Positions 22,440-34,354 are shown, counted from the first letter of the stretch. The stretch: DNA of 64,000 bases from Tragulus kanchil (GCA_022376925.1 JAIOJX010000031.1:139642854-139706853); one strand, 5' to 3'. Notes: generated from the sequence alone by a model not told the origin. Program-made: numbers and translations.

Positions 22440-22450
22440 AAAGTAAATTT

Positions 22451-22712
22451 CAAGTGGCCAAACAAGAGAAAAGAACACTGAAATTTTAGGAATTAGTGAA
22501 CCAAAGTGGACAGGAATGGGAAAATTTAATTCAGGTGACCATTATATCTACGACTGTGGGCAAGAATCCCTTAGAAGACATGGAGTAGCACTCATGGTCA
22601 ACGAAAGAGCTTGAAATGCAGTACGTGGGTGCAATCTCAAAAGTGACAGAAGGATCTCTATTCGTTTCCAAGGCAAACCACTCAACAGCACAGTAATTCA
22701 AGTCTATGTCCC
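22451..22712 (+). repeat. BovB LINE, endonuclease-region fragment after SINE (duplicate at 23527-23788)
   Basis: Continuation of the interrupted BovB: 'caagtggccaaacaagag', 'ggacaggaatgggaaaattt', 'gaccattatatctacgactg', 'aagacatggagtagcactca', 'cgtttccaaggcaaacca' and 'attcaagtctatgtcccg'. These correspond to the RTE apurinic-endonuclease coding stretch. The fragment ends near 22712, where non-BovB GC-rich sequence begins, so the rest of the element is missing. Stops and frameshifts make it non-coding. Confidence 0.88.
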
Positions 22713-24011
22713 GGCCACGGATGCAGTTCTCCTTAGCAGGCACGTGGCCTCTGCCACGCGGCCCCACCCGGGCCCCTGGCCGGCCCAACCCCAGCATCAT
22801 CGGAGCCTGTGGTTTCTCCATCGCCACGCACATCTTCCTGCAGGCCTGGACCACAGGCTTCTTATCACCACGGCCTGGTCTTCTCAGCTCTGTCCGTGCC
22901 ACGGGACCCCTTCTGGGAGGTCCTTCGAGTCTGCGTGGTCCGCTGGAGGAGGGAAGGGAAGCCACGTCAGTATCTCTTGCCTTGAGAACCCCGTGAACAG
23001 TATGAAAAGGCAAAAAGATATGACATTGAAAGATGAACTCCCTAGGTTGGTAGGGGCCCATATGCTCCTGGCGAAGAACAGAGAAATAACTCCAGAAGGA
23101 AGGGAAAGGCAGAGCCAAGGCAGAAACAACGCCCAGCTGTGCATGTGTCTGGTGGGGAAAGCAAAGCCCAATACTGTGAGGAACAATACTGCATAGGAAC
23201 CTGGAATGTTAGGTCCATGAATAAAAGTAAATTTGAGGGGCTTCCCTGGTGGTCCAGTGGGTAAAGACACCGCCTTGCAGTGCGAGGGGCGTCAGTTCGA
23301 TCCCCTGCCTGGGAAGATCCCACGTGTCACGGAGTGGCTGGACCTGTGCGTCCCATTGCAAGCCAGAGCTCTGGAGCACATGTGCCCAGAGCCAGTGCCC
23401 TGCCACGAGAGAGGCCACTGCCATGGGAGGCCCGCACGGGCCAAAGAATAAAGACGGATGAAAATGAATGAATGAAAAACCAATAAAAGAGGCCAAAAGT
23501 TTAAAAAAAAAAAAGAAAGTAAATTTCAAGTGGCCAAACAAGAGAAAAGAACACTGAAATTTTAGGAATTAGTGAACCAAAGTGGACAGGAATGGGAAAA
23601 TTTAATTCAGGTGACCATTATATCTACGACTGTGGGCAAGAATCCCTTAGAAGACATGGAGTAGCACTCATGGTCAACGAAAGAGCTTGAAATGCAGTAC
23701 GTGGGTGCAATCTCAAAAGTGACAGAAGGATCTCTATTCGTTTCCAAGGCAAACCACTCAACAGCACAGTAATTCAAGTCTATGTCCCGGCCACGGATGC
23801 AGTTCTCCTTAGCAGGCACGTGGCCTCTGCCACGCGGCCCCACCCGGGCCCCTGGCCGGCCCAACCCCCAGCATCATCGGAGCCTGTGGTTTCTCCATCG
23901 CCACGCACATCTTCCTGCAGGCCTGGACCACAGGCTTCTTATCACCACGGCCTGGTCTTCTCAGCTCTGTCCGTGCCACGGGACCCCTTCTGGGAGGTCC
24001 TTCGAGTCTGC

Positions 24012-25884
24012 TCAAGAGACGAGGAGCAGGAAAGAATATGAGGAAGGGTCAGACTCTGACCCCCAGCCCGCTGCCTCCCCTCTCCCATCATCTGCCAGAC
24101 GTCTCCATTTTATCTCAGCTACCTGAGTTCCAGGTTCATATACCTCCTCCTGTGGCTTGTCTCTTACAGTTTATTAACATCCACTAATAAACAGTGTGCA
24201 GGCCTCCCACACCGCCGTCCAGAGAAGCCCCGCTCTGCGGGCCGAGTCTCCCTCGCTCGTCCAGCTCACTCTCAGTACATCTTTGGCCATAAGGGAACAA
24301 TTAGGAACAAACTCCCTTCGGGTTATATTTAGAAAGGAATGGAGGGGCGAAAGGCTTCCTCGAACAACGTTCATTCAGTTGTGCACAACGGCCTGTCCCC
24401 AACCTACCCCCAGGCCAGCGCCACGGGGCAGGCGGCCGCCTCTCCCCGAACACGGGTTAAAATCAAGCCCAGCCTCTGCCCGGCCCTGATTATGCCCGCG
24501 TTTAAAAATAAGATGTGAAAGATGCATTATGTAAGACCTGTAACACTCTCCTGCCCACCTCCGACTCTGGAATCAAAGATCATCATTTCTGCCATCAAAA
24601 AAGAATGAAAGAAAGGCAGGAACAATGAAAATAGCCGCCCAACATGAGCCAGATCAAAGCCATGGGCACAGAAAATGAGGAGCCAGGGGGGCCTTTAATT
24701 ACTGCCTGCCTCCTCCGAGTCATGTGGCGAGAGGGGAGAAGAAAAGTTTTGAAGGCCACCAGGTTCCGTCCTGCTGCGGCTCCCGTTTCCACCGCCAGCA
24801 CCAGTTCCCGACAAACTCACGCCTTTCATTTTCCTCTCTTTTTACCCTCCTTTCTCTCTGCCCCCCACAAGCCAGACAGGACTCCCAGACTCCCCAGTGC
24901 TCACCGTCCACCAGCAGCGAGAGCTCAAAGGGGCTCCTCGGAGACCCCGAAGACGGGGTGCATCCCCCCTTCGGGCTGGAAGCCAGGAGGACCCAGCCCC
25001 CCGGCCGCAGAGGGGCTCACGGAGGGACCCCGGGACCCACCACGGGAGCCCATCACGGCCAACCACACCGACTTTTTTTTCCCCCGCAAGTCTCCCTGGT
25101 TGAGAGCGGAAAAAAAAAAACTCTTCAAATTCACATTGGGCAGGGCTCCGTGGGGCAGCAGATCAAACCTGAGGACCGGCTGTTTGAGCTCAGCGGCAGA
25201 AAAAAGGATTGCCCAGGGACTGAGCTTAAGTAGAAGCTGGATTAAACTTCAAACGCAAACTCCCCCTTTTTCCACACAGCAGACAGTCATGGCTAATATT
25301 GCAATATGGACTCTGAAAATGCATTACAAATAACTTACTCTGGACCCAGACTCAGGCCTTTTGTATCAGGGGGAGGAGCCCAGGAGATAATTGCGAGAGA
25401 AAAGACACATGGGAGCCTGCCCTCTTGCTTGGCGGAAGGAACTCCGTCAGTTTGAGGCCCGGGAGGCCGACGCCAGGTCTCCGTCCCAAAGACACCCTGC
25501 TGGCTTGTCAGGCAGCTTCCCGGGAGGCTGGGTGAGGCTTGGGTCTTCCCCAGGGATGAGAATCCAGGTATATTTCATAGATGGAGAAATGCCTGGACAG
25601 GGTGGCAATAGCACCTGCTCAGACAATGGGGTGTCATTGTGCTCTTCACGTGATCAACGAGTGACTCACTGGAAGACACGGACAAAAACTTACAAATGCA
25701 CAGGTGATGCGGATGGGAGTAGAAGACACACGTAAGCTGTAGGATTTTCTTCTTTCAACACCTCCCGGCACCGGAGGGCTGGGAGCCTAGTGACGGCCGC
25801 ACTCCGGACACCAGCATGAGCCTGAGCTGGGCTGGGACCAGCTGGCCCTCACTGGGCTCCTGTGGCCGGCACCCCAGGGACCTC
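24012..25884. other. Unique sequence with AT-rich, possibly conserved blocks
   Basis: No retroposon recognised. 24160-24190 and 24480-24720 are AT-rich with low CpG content (for example 'gcgtttaaaaataagatg', 'agatcatcatttctgcc', 'cctttaattactgcctgc') and resemble conserved non-coding elements in composition. 25070-25130 contains a T run followed by an A run. The 229-codon frame starting at 24644 shows no domain. Confidence 0.45.
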
Positions 25885-25900
25885 AAAAGATCCTGGCTAT

Positions 25901-26181
25901 TGGGGCTTTCCTGGTGATCCAGTGGATAAAGAGTCTGCCTTGCAGTACAAGGGGCACCAGTTCGATCCCTGGCACGGGAAGATCCCATGTGCCGCAGAGC
26001 AGCTGGACCGGTGTGTCCAATTATGAGCCAGCGCTCTGGAGTGCATGTGCCTGGAGCCAGTGCTTTGCAAAGAGAGAGGTCACAGCGATGGGATGCCCAC
26101 ACGGGCCAAAGAATAAAGATGGATGAAAAAACAAAAAACAAAAAACCAGCAACAACAATAAAAGAGGCCAAAAAAAAGAAA
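25901..26181 (+). repeat. CHR-type SINE with perfect 16-bp target duplication
   Basis: Starts 'tggggctttcctggtgatcc', with B-box-like 'gttcgatccctggcac' and body to 'caataaaagaggcc' plus an A-rich tail. The 16-bp repeat 'aaaagatcctggctat' is present without mismatch at 25885-25900 and 26182-26197, marking a fairly recent insertion. It is the only copy of this family in the window that is neither nested nor caught in a false duplication apart from the one at 53581. Confidence 0.94.
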
Positions 26182-26197
26182 AAAAGATCCTGGCTAT

Positions 26198-26965
26198 GAA
26201 CACAGGCACAAGATAAGGACCTGGAGGCTTGGGTACAGGATGAGTGGCAGTTGTTTCTGTTTGTAGGTGGTGGCCCAGGACATGGGGCCCAGCTGGTGTT
26301 GAATAACAAAGAATTTCGGCAAGGATACACTGCGTTCTAGAGAACTTTCCTACAGTGTTTTCAGAAATACCCAAAGCCCCCTCTCCTAGGATGACCCCTC
26401 CCTGTGGCCTGCAAGGGTTCGGAGGTGCCCACCATAGCAGCAAGATAGAGAAGACCTGGTCCCCCTCCCTTCGCTCCAGAATGCCCTGGGGGAGACCAGT
26501 AACCCCTACAAGCGAGCAATCTCCATGTGGCATCGGGAGGGTCCCCAAAGCGGGCACCATGGCTGGCATCTTGACATAGTTCGACCAAGGGCAACAAGAG
26601 CCTGGGGCTTGGCTGGAGGGGGCGGCCAGCTGGAGATGGGTCTGCGGGGAGCAGCTGACCGGCTGGCTGTCCTTCCCCAGGCAGGAAAACCAGGGCGGGT
26701 CCTCTGGGCCCCACAAGGCCCCACAGGCTCCTGGGGAAGTGACCCAACTGTGCCATGAGAGAACTCGACAGCCAAAGGCCCACAGTGGCACGTCACTGGG
26801 GTCCACCCAGGCACTACAGCCTGGACTGCTTTGTGCATTTTCACCCACCAGGAGGGCGCCCTCCTCTCCACATCCTACCCTACCCGCTCTGGTCCCTCTG
26901 CGGCACCCTGTTCCAGGCTAAAGAAAGCGAGCCCACCATTCACTGATTGCAGCCCCGGAGCACCA
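26198..26965. other. Unique sequence, no recognised feature
   Basis: GC-rich with overlapping open frames on both strands but no domain or RNA signature. Confidence 0.5.
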
Positions 26966-27130
26966 GGCGGTGTGCTGACCTTTCACACTCATGACCCCTC
27001 TGAATATCCCATCACCATGCGAGTCTTCAATGGCCCCACTTCACAGAGGGGTACACTGAGCCTCACAAATAGGTTCATTCCTAAAGATCACGGACTTTGG
27101 GCAGAGGCAGACCCTGAACCCATCTCTGTC
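26966..27130 (-). repeat. MIR-like remnant
   Basis: 'ccccacttcacagaggggtac' followed by 'actgagcctcacaaatagg' matches the reversed MIR core (cccattttacagatgaggaa order). The flanks are decayed. Confidence 0.42.
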
Positions 27131-28264
27131 AAGATCAAAATCATCTGCTTTTCTTTCCACCGTGTGATGTCAGCCCCCAAAGATTCCTCAGAGCTCCCCG
27201 ATCCCATTGCAATGGTAATAATAATGAAGAGCTCTCATGAAAAGTGCACACCAGAGAGGTTCTGGAGAAGGCGGCAGTGAGGCACTGCTGGGTTCAGCAA
27301 GTGAGTTATTCATGCCCCAGACAGAACTCCAGCCAGCGCCCAGCCCTGCCCAGCACGGGCACCGAGAGAGCGGCACGAAGCAGCATTCCCAGTGAGAAGG
27401 GGGCTGGGAGGAGAGGGAGACGGAGACTGTGACCCAAGGAAGCCCAAGGAGGGGGCCTCTTCCTTCCTGCCAGAGCACAGGGCCAATCAGTCAGCGGCTT
27501 TCAAAGGAGGAACATGGAAAATCGGGGGAGCTTCCTCCTTCGGCTCCCCACCAGCCCAAGACTGGGTTGGGTTCCAGGCCCAGGCCAGGAGAAGACCCAG
27601 CATAAATGCAACCAGATGGGGCCCAGGAAAGCAGCCCAGGAGGGGCCAGACTCCCCAGGACTCCTGGCTGGCGAGGGCGGCCGAGGGGGAGGGGAAGGGA
27701 CTGCAGAGAGGGGCCGGGAGGTCTGCAGGCAAACTTAATGAACGACCGACAAGCAATTCCTGTCTCACCAGACGCGGCCCCTGGAGAGTGCGTGGAGACA
27801 GGAGGGGCCCACCTCCCCCAGAAGTCAGCCGCTCCAGCCTGAGACCCAGGTTATCTGACCAGGGTCGTGGATCACTTCCTACAGCAGGCCCCCCACTGGG
27901 GACGCTGGGGCTCTGGTCACCAGGAGGCGGTCTGCCGCGGCTGCGCCTTAGTGAGGAGGGATTTGCTCAGATCAGGACAGGGGTGTCCTTCAGAAATCAG
28001 TGTAAACGTGGCCCACAGACATGTCCCCTGGGTTGACACACGCATACAGGAAGAGGCTGTACTCCAAGGCTGCACCCGAGTCTACCAGAGCCCTCAGCTT
28101 CTCGGCAATTTCTGGACTCTGAAATTTCTAACTGTGTAAAGAAAACCAGCCACCTTCTGGGTCTCTCCCAGCTGGGAAGCCCCTCTAGTCTCTGCACACA
28201 CTCTCTCCGTGGGAGAGGACAACTCAGCGGCCAAGTACTTGGGATGTGTGGTCAGACAGGCATG
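27131..28264. other. Unique GC-rich sequence, no recognised feature
   Basis: 27390-27990 is GC-rich and purine-rich on the plus strand. A 214-codon plus-strand frame (27392-28036) is Gly/Arg/Pro-rich chance sequence without domain similarity that I recognise. Confidence 0.5.
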
Positions 28265-28410
28265 GTTTTCCACCTGGCTGGGTACCCCTGAGCCAGTTAC
28301 TGACCATCTCTGGGCCTCAGTGTCTAGATAGGTAAAATAATAAAGGATCTCCAAAGTACCTATCTGAGACATTGGGGGGATTAAAAGATGACACATCTGA
28401 GAAGGGGTCA
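28265..28410 (+). repeat. MIR-like remnant
   Basis: 'gagccagttactgaccatct', 'ctgggcctcagtgtc' and 'aggtaaaataataaaggatc' follow the plus-strand MIR core order. Confidence 0.45.
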
Positions 28411-29182
28411 GAGGGGGACCTGAGAAGAAGGGGTCGGCAGGGTGGCTGGCACAAGGTAAGGGGCCTTGGGATAACTTTCAGCTTGAAGCCAGGTACAGAA
28501 TAATTACTTCGTTTCTCCTGATGCTCAAGACGCGGGCTCTGCTGCCCCACTGCCCCATTTCCTAGACAGAGCACTTCACGTGTGCATAGCCCCACCCAGG
28601 AGTGGGACGGGAGAAAACCGAGAGGCTTTCTTCTTTCCCACCTTCCTGCAGCATCCAGCAGGCACCGGGGAGCACAGAGCTGTGGGAAGCGATCCTGCAA
28701 GACCCCAGTGGAGCCAGGCCGGAGACCTCACAGGGCAGCAAGCCCCTGTGGGCCAGCAAACCAGACCACTGGACACAGTGGTGCCCACCAAGAATAGGGA
28801 CTGGAGGCCCCCTCCAGGGCAGAGAAGACCTAAAGCCACTGTATCCATCCTGCTGGCAGCAAGCACAGAAGTTAAAGGTCAGCCACACAGGGGTGAAGGT
28901 TCCAGAAGGGACAAGGACAGGGCTGAGCAAGGCTAAACTCCTGGGGCATACAACCACTGGGAGAAGGGTGGATGCCCACCCACTGGCAACCTGCCAGATA
29001 AAGGGCCCCTTTCAGATTTTAGCAGATTTCTACAGGTACTTTCTTTATGCAATCTCTCTATAGAAAATATTATTGTCCCTGCTGTTTAGCCGGGACACTA
29101 AGAATTATTAAAGATCTCTCACCTCTGTGCTCCTATACCTGGCATTGCACCTAGCCTATGGTAAGTACTTACTAACGATCTC
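28411..29182. other. Unique sequence, no recognised feature
   Basis: No gene or clear repeat. The short phrase 'tggcattgcacctagcctat' near 29140 may be a decayed MIR or L2 3' end. Confidence 0.45.
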
Positions 29183-29327
29183 CTGGATAAAATGAGCCAA
29201 AAATTACCATAGAATACCTCCACAAGCTCCCGTATGGAACAGACACTATGAGTTATTCACTTCTTACCTGAGGACAAGAGACTTCATGAATAAGTGAGTG
29301 AATGACGAAAACAGTGACCGTAGTGGT

Positions 29328-29531
29328 GGGTTAGTCGCTAAGTTGTGTCCGCCTCTCTGCGACCCCGTGCACGGTAGCCTCTCAGGCTCCTCTGTCCGTG
29401 GGATTTTCCAGGCAAAAGTACTGGCATGGGTTGCCATTTCCTTCTCCAGGGGATCTCCCTGACCCAGGAATCAAACCGGCATCTCCCGCATTGGCAGGCG
29501 GATTCTTTACCACCGAGCCACCAGGGAAGCC
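29328..29531 (-). repeat. Bov-tA SINE (duplicate at 30504-30707)
   Basis: Reads reversed on the plus strand: 'ggttagtcgctaagttgtgt', 'ctctgcgaccccgtgcac', 'tactggcatgggttgccat', then 'accaccgagccaccaggg' ending 'aagcc'. Complete from BovA end to tRNA head. Confidence 0.93.
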
Positions 29532-29544
29532 TTGAAAATCGTCA

Positions 29545-29790
29545 TAGCTAATAGTTAAGTGCTTCTTATGTGCCAGGCATTGTTCCGAGTGCTTTTCAGG
29601 GCTTGACTCCTTTGATGCTCATCACCACCCTGCGAGGCACATGTACCACTGCTGGCTCCATTTTACAGATGAGGAAACTGAAGCCGGGAAAGGTAGGTAA
29701 CTTGCCCAAGGTCACACAGTGAGTAAGAAGCAGGCGTGGGATTAGAATCCAGGCAGTGGGGTTCCAGAGCCTGTGTGCTGCATGATCAAA
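29545..29790 (-). repeat. MIR SINE, nearly full length (duplicate at about 30722-30966)
   Basis: The best preserved MIR in the window, reversed: 'gtgccaggcattgttccgag', 'ttacagatgaggaaactgaa', 'aacttgcccaaggtcacaca', 'gtgggattagaatccaggc' and 'gttccagagcc'. Orientation and order leave little doubt. Confidence 0.9.
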
Positions 29791-29804
29791 GTTCAAAGGA
29801 TACT

Positions 29805-30060
29805 TACTGAAGCTGAAGCTCCAACCCTTTGACTTCCTGATGCGAAGAGCCAACTCAATTGAAAGACGCTGATGCTGGGAGAGGTTGAAGGCAGGAGGAG
29901 AAGAGGGCAACAGAGGATGAGATGGTCGGATGGTGTCATCGACTCAATGGACATGAGTTGGAGCCACACTCCAGGAGATGGTGAAGGACGCGGAAGCCTG
30001 GCGTGCTGGAGTTCACAGGGTCACAAAGAGTTGGACACGACTTAGCGACTGAACAACAAC
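29805..30060 (+). repeat. BovB LINE 3' end (duplicate at about 30982-31236)
   Basis: 3'-terminal BovB sequence: 'ctgaagctgaagctccaacc', 'gcgaagagccaactcaattg', 'gatgagatggtcggatgg', 'catcgactcaatggacatga' and the terminal 'gttggacacgacttagcgac', which is also the end shared with the Bov-A SINE module. It is 5'-truncated and inert. Confidence 0.9.
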
Positions 30061-31289
30061 TGACGATTGAGGTGGAGTGCTCCAAGCCTTTTAGCCTGTC
30101 CAACACCCATGCCCACCTTCTGTAGGAAAAACCCTATCTTCCCTATCAGCAAACACTGCTGCTGTGTGATTCAGTGTCCCCAGGCCTGGCCAAATAGCAC
30201 CACAGCCCTCAGCACAGAGACTGGTTTGCAGATGGGCACGTCACCAGTCTGGGCCCATCAGAGCGAGCCCTGAGGCTTCCGTGCCCTGCAGGAAAGAGAG
30301 CTCCTCCTCAGCAAGGAGGGTATGAGTGTAGAGCCCCGAGGGAAGGGGTTCACTTGCCCCTGGATAAAATGAGCCAAAATTACCATAGAATACCTCCACA
30401 AGCTCCCGTATGGAACAGACACTATGAGTTATTCACTTCTTACCTGAGGACAAGAGACTTCATGAATAAGTGAGTGAATGACGAAAACAGTGACCGTAGT
30501 GGTGGGTTAGTCGCTAAGTTGTGTCCGCCTCTCTGCGACCCCGTGCACTGTAGCCTCTCAGGCTCCTCTGTCCGTGGGATTTTCCAGGCAAAAGTACTGG
30601 CATGGGTTGCCATTTCCTTCTCCAGGGGATCTCCCTGACCCAGGAATCAAACCGGCATCTCCCGCATTGGCAGGCGGATTCTTTACCACCGAGCCACCAG
30701 GGAAGCCTTGAAAATCGTCATAGCTAATAGTTAAGTGCTTCTTATGTGCCAGGCATTGTTCCGAGTGCTTTTCAGGGCTTGACTCCTTTGATGCTCATCA
30801 CCACCCTGCGAGGCACATGTACCACTGCTGGCTCCATTTTACAGATGAGGAAACTGAAGCCGGGAAAGGTAGGTAACTTGCCCAAGGTCACACAGTGAGT
30901 AAGAAGCAGGCGTGGGATTAGAATCCAGGCAGTGGGGTTCCAGAGCCTGTGTGCTGCATGATCAAAGTTCAAAGGATACTTACTGAAGCTGAAGCTCCAA
31001 CCCTTTGACTTCCTGATGCGAAGAGCCAACTCAATTGAAAGACGCTGATGCTGGGAGAGGTTGAAGGCAGGAGGAGAAGAGGGCAACAGAGGATGAGATG
31101 GTCGGATGGTGTCATCGACTCAATGGACATGAGTTGGAGCCACACTCCAGGAGATGGTGAAGGACGCGGAAGCCTGGCGTGCTGGAGTTCACAGGGTCAC
31201 AAAGAGTTGGACACGACTTAGCGACTGAACAACAACTGACGATTGAGGTGGAGTGCTCCAAGCCTTTTAGCCTGTCCAACACCCATGCC

Positions 31290-33503
31290 CACCTTCTGTA
31301 GGAAAAACCCTATCTTCCCTATCAGCAAACACTGCTGCTGTGTGATTCAGTGTCCCCAGGCCTGGCCAAATAGCACCACAGCCCTCAGCACAGAGACTGG
31401 TTTGCAGATGGGCACGTCACCAGTCTGGGCCCATCAGAGCGAGCCCTGAGGCTTCCGTGCCCTGCAGGAAAGAGAGGCTCCTCCTCAGCAAGGAGGGTAT
31501 GAGTGTAGAGCCCCGAGGGGAAGGGGGTTCACTTGCCCCTCTCAAGGAAGTGCTTGGCTAAGAGTGAAGCCCAACAAGAGGAACACAGACATGGGAAGAA
31601 ATGAGATGAAACCCTTAAGGCTTCGGCCATGCCTGAGGGCTTATCCCCCGCCAGTCTGAGATGTGCCTCCATTCCTTGTGACTGAGGCCATCATTCACTT
31701 CAAGGTCCCCATCGTGTAAAGGACGGTTCAGAACAGTCGATGACTTGGTCAGGTGCACGCGGTCAGTTACAATCAGGACCAAGGTGAGCTCTGTGGGCAC
31801 CCTCTGCCAGTGTCCACTGAAGTGCTCCTGCCTCCTAACATGGGAATCCTACCCTGTTCATGCCTGTGGACCCCCATTGTGAACACAGGGAACAAGGATG
31901 CTTAATATGTGATGAACAGAAAGGAGGAAGAGGGAGGGAAAGCAGGAGGCCAGTGATGACTAACTCCTGGAGGTCTGACAGTCTTCTCCATCTTTGCATC
32001 ACCATGCCCGGCAGAGAGTGGGCTCCAGTGAGTGGAACGGTGAGGGCCTGTTACCAAGTACAAGTCTTTGCTCTGCCCAGTGGCTATGAAGGGGGTTCCC
32101 CTAAAGCTGACCGCAAGGGACATCTTCAATAGGATTTGATCTGTGAAAGTCCCAACTGCATGTATGGTGTTGCACCCACTTCTCAAAGCACTTTTTTAAA
32201 AACCAATCTCTGCTCCTCTGCAGATGGGATGGCAAGTTGTGTGGCAGGCACTGTGATGTCCTTTGGCATGTCTCTTCTTTCTGTCTCTTTATACCCTGTG
32301 GGTTCTCCATGGTGAAATGCTCTTCTCCCACCAGGGCCACTCCCAAGCAGGACCCACACTGGCCTCTGAGGGAAGGACGGGCGACCCCAACCCCTCCACC
32401 TTCTGTAGGAAAAACCCTATCTTCCCTATCAGCAAACACTGCTGCTGTGTGATTCAGTGTCCCCAGGCCTGGCCAAATAGCACCACAGCCCTCAGCACAG
32501 AGACTGGTTTGCAGATGGGCACGTCACCAGTCTGGGCCCATCAGAGCGAGCCCTGAGGCTTCCGTGCCCTGCAGGAAAGAGAGGCTCCTCCTCAGCAAGG
32601 AGGGTATGAGTGTAGAGCCCCGAGGGGAAGGGGGTTCACTTGCCCCTCTCAAGGAAGTGCTTGGCTAAGAGTGAAGCCCAACAAGAGGAACACAGACATG
32701 GGAAGAAATGAGATGAAACCCTTAAGGCTTCGGCCATGCCTGAGGGCTTATCCCCCGCCAGTCTGAGATGTGCCTCCATTCCTTGTGACTGAGGCCATCA
32801 TTCACTTCAAGGTCCCCATCGTGTAAAGGACGGTTCAGAACAGTCGATGACTTGGTCAGGTGCACACGGTCAGTTACAATCAGGACCAAGGTGAGCTCTG
32901 TGGGCACCCCTCTGCCAGTGTCCACTGAAGTGCTCCTGCCTCCTAACACGGGAATCCTACCCTGTTCATGCCTGTGGACCCCCATTGTGAACACAGGGAA
33001 CAAGGATGCTTAATATGTGATGAACAGAAAGGAGGAAGAGGGAGGGAAAGCAGGAGGCCAGTGATGACTAACTCCTGGAGGTCTGACAGTCTTCTCCATC
33101 TTTGCATCACCATGCCCGGCAGAGAGTGGGCTCCAGTGAGTGGAACGGTGAGGGCCTGTTACCAAGTACAAGTCTTTGCTCTGCCCAGTGGCTATGAAGG
33201 GGGTTCCCCTAAAGCTGACCGCAAGGGACATCTTCAATAGGATTTGATCTGTGAAAGTCCCAACTGCATGTATGGTGTTGCACCCACTTCTCAAAGCACT
33301 TTTTTAAAAACCAATCTCTGCTCCTCTGCAGATGGGATGGCAAGTTGTGTGGCAGGCACTGTGATGTCCTTTGGCATGTCTCTTCTTTCTGTCTCTTTAT
33401 ACCCTGTGGGTTCTCCATGGTGAAATGCTCTTCTCCCACCAGGGCCACTCCCAAGCAGGACCCACACTGGCCTCTGAGGGAAGGACGGGCGACCCCAGCC
33501 CCT
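31290..33503. repeat. Tandem duplication 9 (1107-1108 bp, probable assembly duplicate)
   Basis: Copy A is 31290-32397 and copy B 32398-33503. Differences: G/A at 31759/32866 and T/C at 31841/32949, both at CpG sites, one C run-length change near 31799, and A/G near the end (cccca(a/g)ccc). The sequence at 31290-31540 is also copy B of duplication 8, giving three copies of about 250 bases (30115, 31291, 32398). No retroposon lies inside most of it. Confidence 0.97.
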
Positions 33504-33924
33504 GGCCTCATCCTTCCAGGAAAGCCCCGGATGCTGTCTGGTCAGGGAAGGCACCCAGGGCCCCTGCGAGGGTAAAGGGGCCAGGCAGCCAATTGCAGGT
33601 CACTCCTAAGAGCTACATGGGATATTGTTAGCAGAGTCTCAGAAAACTCTTGAGAGTATTTTCAAGATACAGAATATGCTCCAGTATCAGGTGAGGACGT
33701 GAGTCTCCACAATTAAGCAAAATCTGCCAAAATACACCCACACCTCCCCACACCTGCTGAAGACAGGGGCGTGTGGCCCTTAGAGGCACCTCTGGCTCCT
33801 ATACCCATCCGCGACTCACCTGCGGATGGCACCCCAATCCTTTCCCTGCATGGACCCCTTCCCCACCTGGACACCAGGCGGGTTGGACTAATCATCCCTC
33901 AGCAACCCTCCAGAGTTCTGTTTA

Positions 33925-34198
33925 TTTTTTTTTTAAACTTTTGGCCTCTTTTATTGGTTTTTCATTCCTTCATTTTCACCCATCTTAATTCTTTGGCTTG
34001 TGTGGGCTTCCCACCTCAGTGGCCTCTCTCATTGCAGAGCACCAGCTCCGGGCACATGCACCCCAGAGCGCTGGCTCATACTTGGACACACCGGTCCAGC
34101 TGCTCCACGGCACCTGGGATCTTCCCATGCGAGGGATCGAACCAGTGCCCCTTGCACTGCAAGGCAGACTCTTTACACACTGGACCATCAGGGAAGCC
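33925..34198 (-). repeat. CHR-type SINE (duplicate at 35050-35323)
   Basis: Reversed on the plus strand: T-rich tail, 'ttttggcctcttttattgg', 'catcttaattctttggcttg', 'gagcaccagctccgggcac', B-box area 'gggatcgaaccag' and head 'accatcagggaagcc'. Same family as the element at 22159. Confidence 0.92.
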
Positions 34199-34354
34199 TC
34201 CGTTTTATTTTATTTGGTCACAACACAAAAGAGCATGGGCTCCTGAGTCAAGAGGGTCAGGACCAGAATCCAGACCAGAGGGCCTCCGCCAGAGTACCGG
34301 TTCCTGCTGACTGCGTGCTCACTCTGCACACTCCAGGCCCGCCCAGCAGACTTC

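Larger units (their letters stand above)
21857..24011. repeat. Tandem duplication 7 (1076-1077 bp, probable assembly duplicate)
   Basis: Copy A is 21857-22932 and copy B 22933-24011, directly joined after 'gagtctgc'. Differences are one C run-length change (near 22789 versus 23865) and a C/A substitution in the SINE (gccag(c/a)gctctgg). The BovB fragments and the SINE with both target duplications are copied intact, so the duplicates are not two retroposition events. Confidence 0.97.
29183..31540. repeat. Tandem duplication 8 (1176-1180 bp, probable assembly duplicate)
   Basis: Copy A is 29183-30360 and copy B 30361-31540, directly joined. Differences: one A near 29199, a G/T substitution (cac(g/t)gtagcc), and in the last 65 bases of A the loss of a G near 30300 and of two G's around 30337-30347. 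It contains a Bov-tA, a MIR and a BovB 3' end, each present twice. Confidence 0.97.

Noticed and set aside
22451..22712. Active endonuclease or reverse transcriptase gene
   Set aside because: It is a BovB fragment with broken frame, split by a SINE and lacking the reverse transcriptase region.
24644..25333. 229-codon open frame
   Set aside because: Contains low-complexity runs and no domain; a neighbouring frame of 169 codons covers the same DNA.
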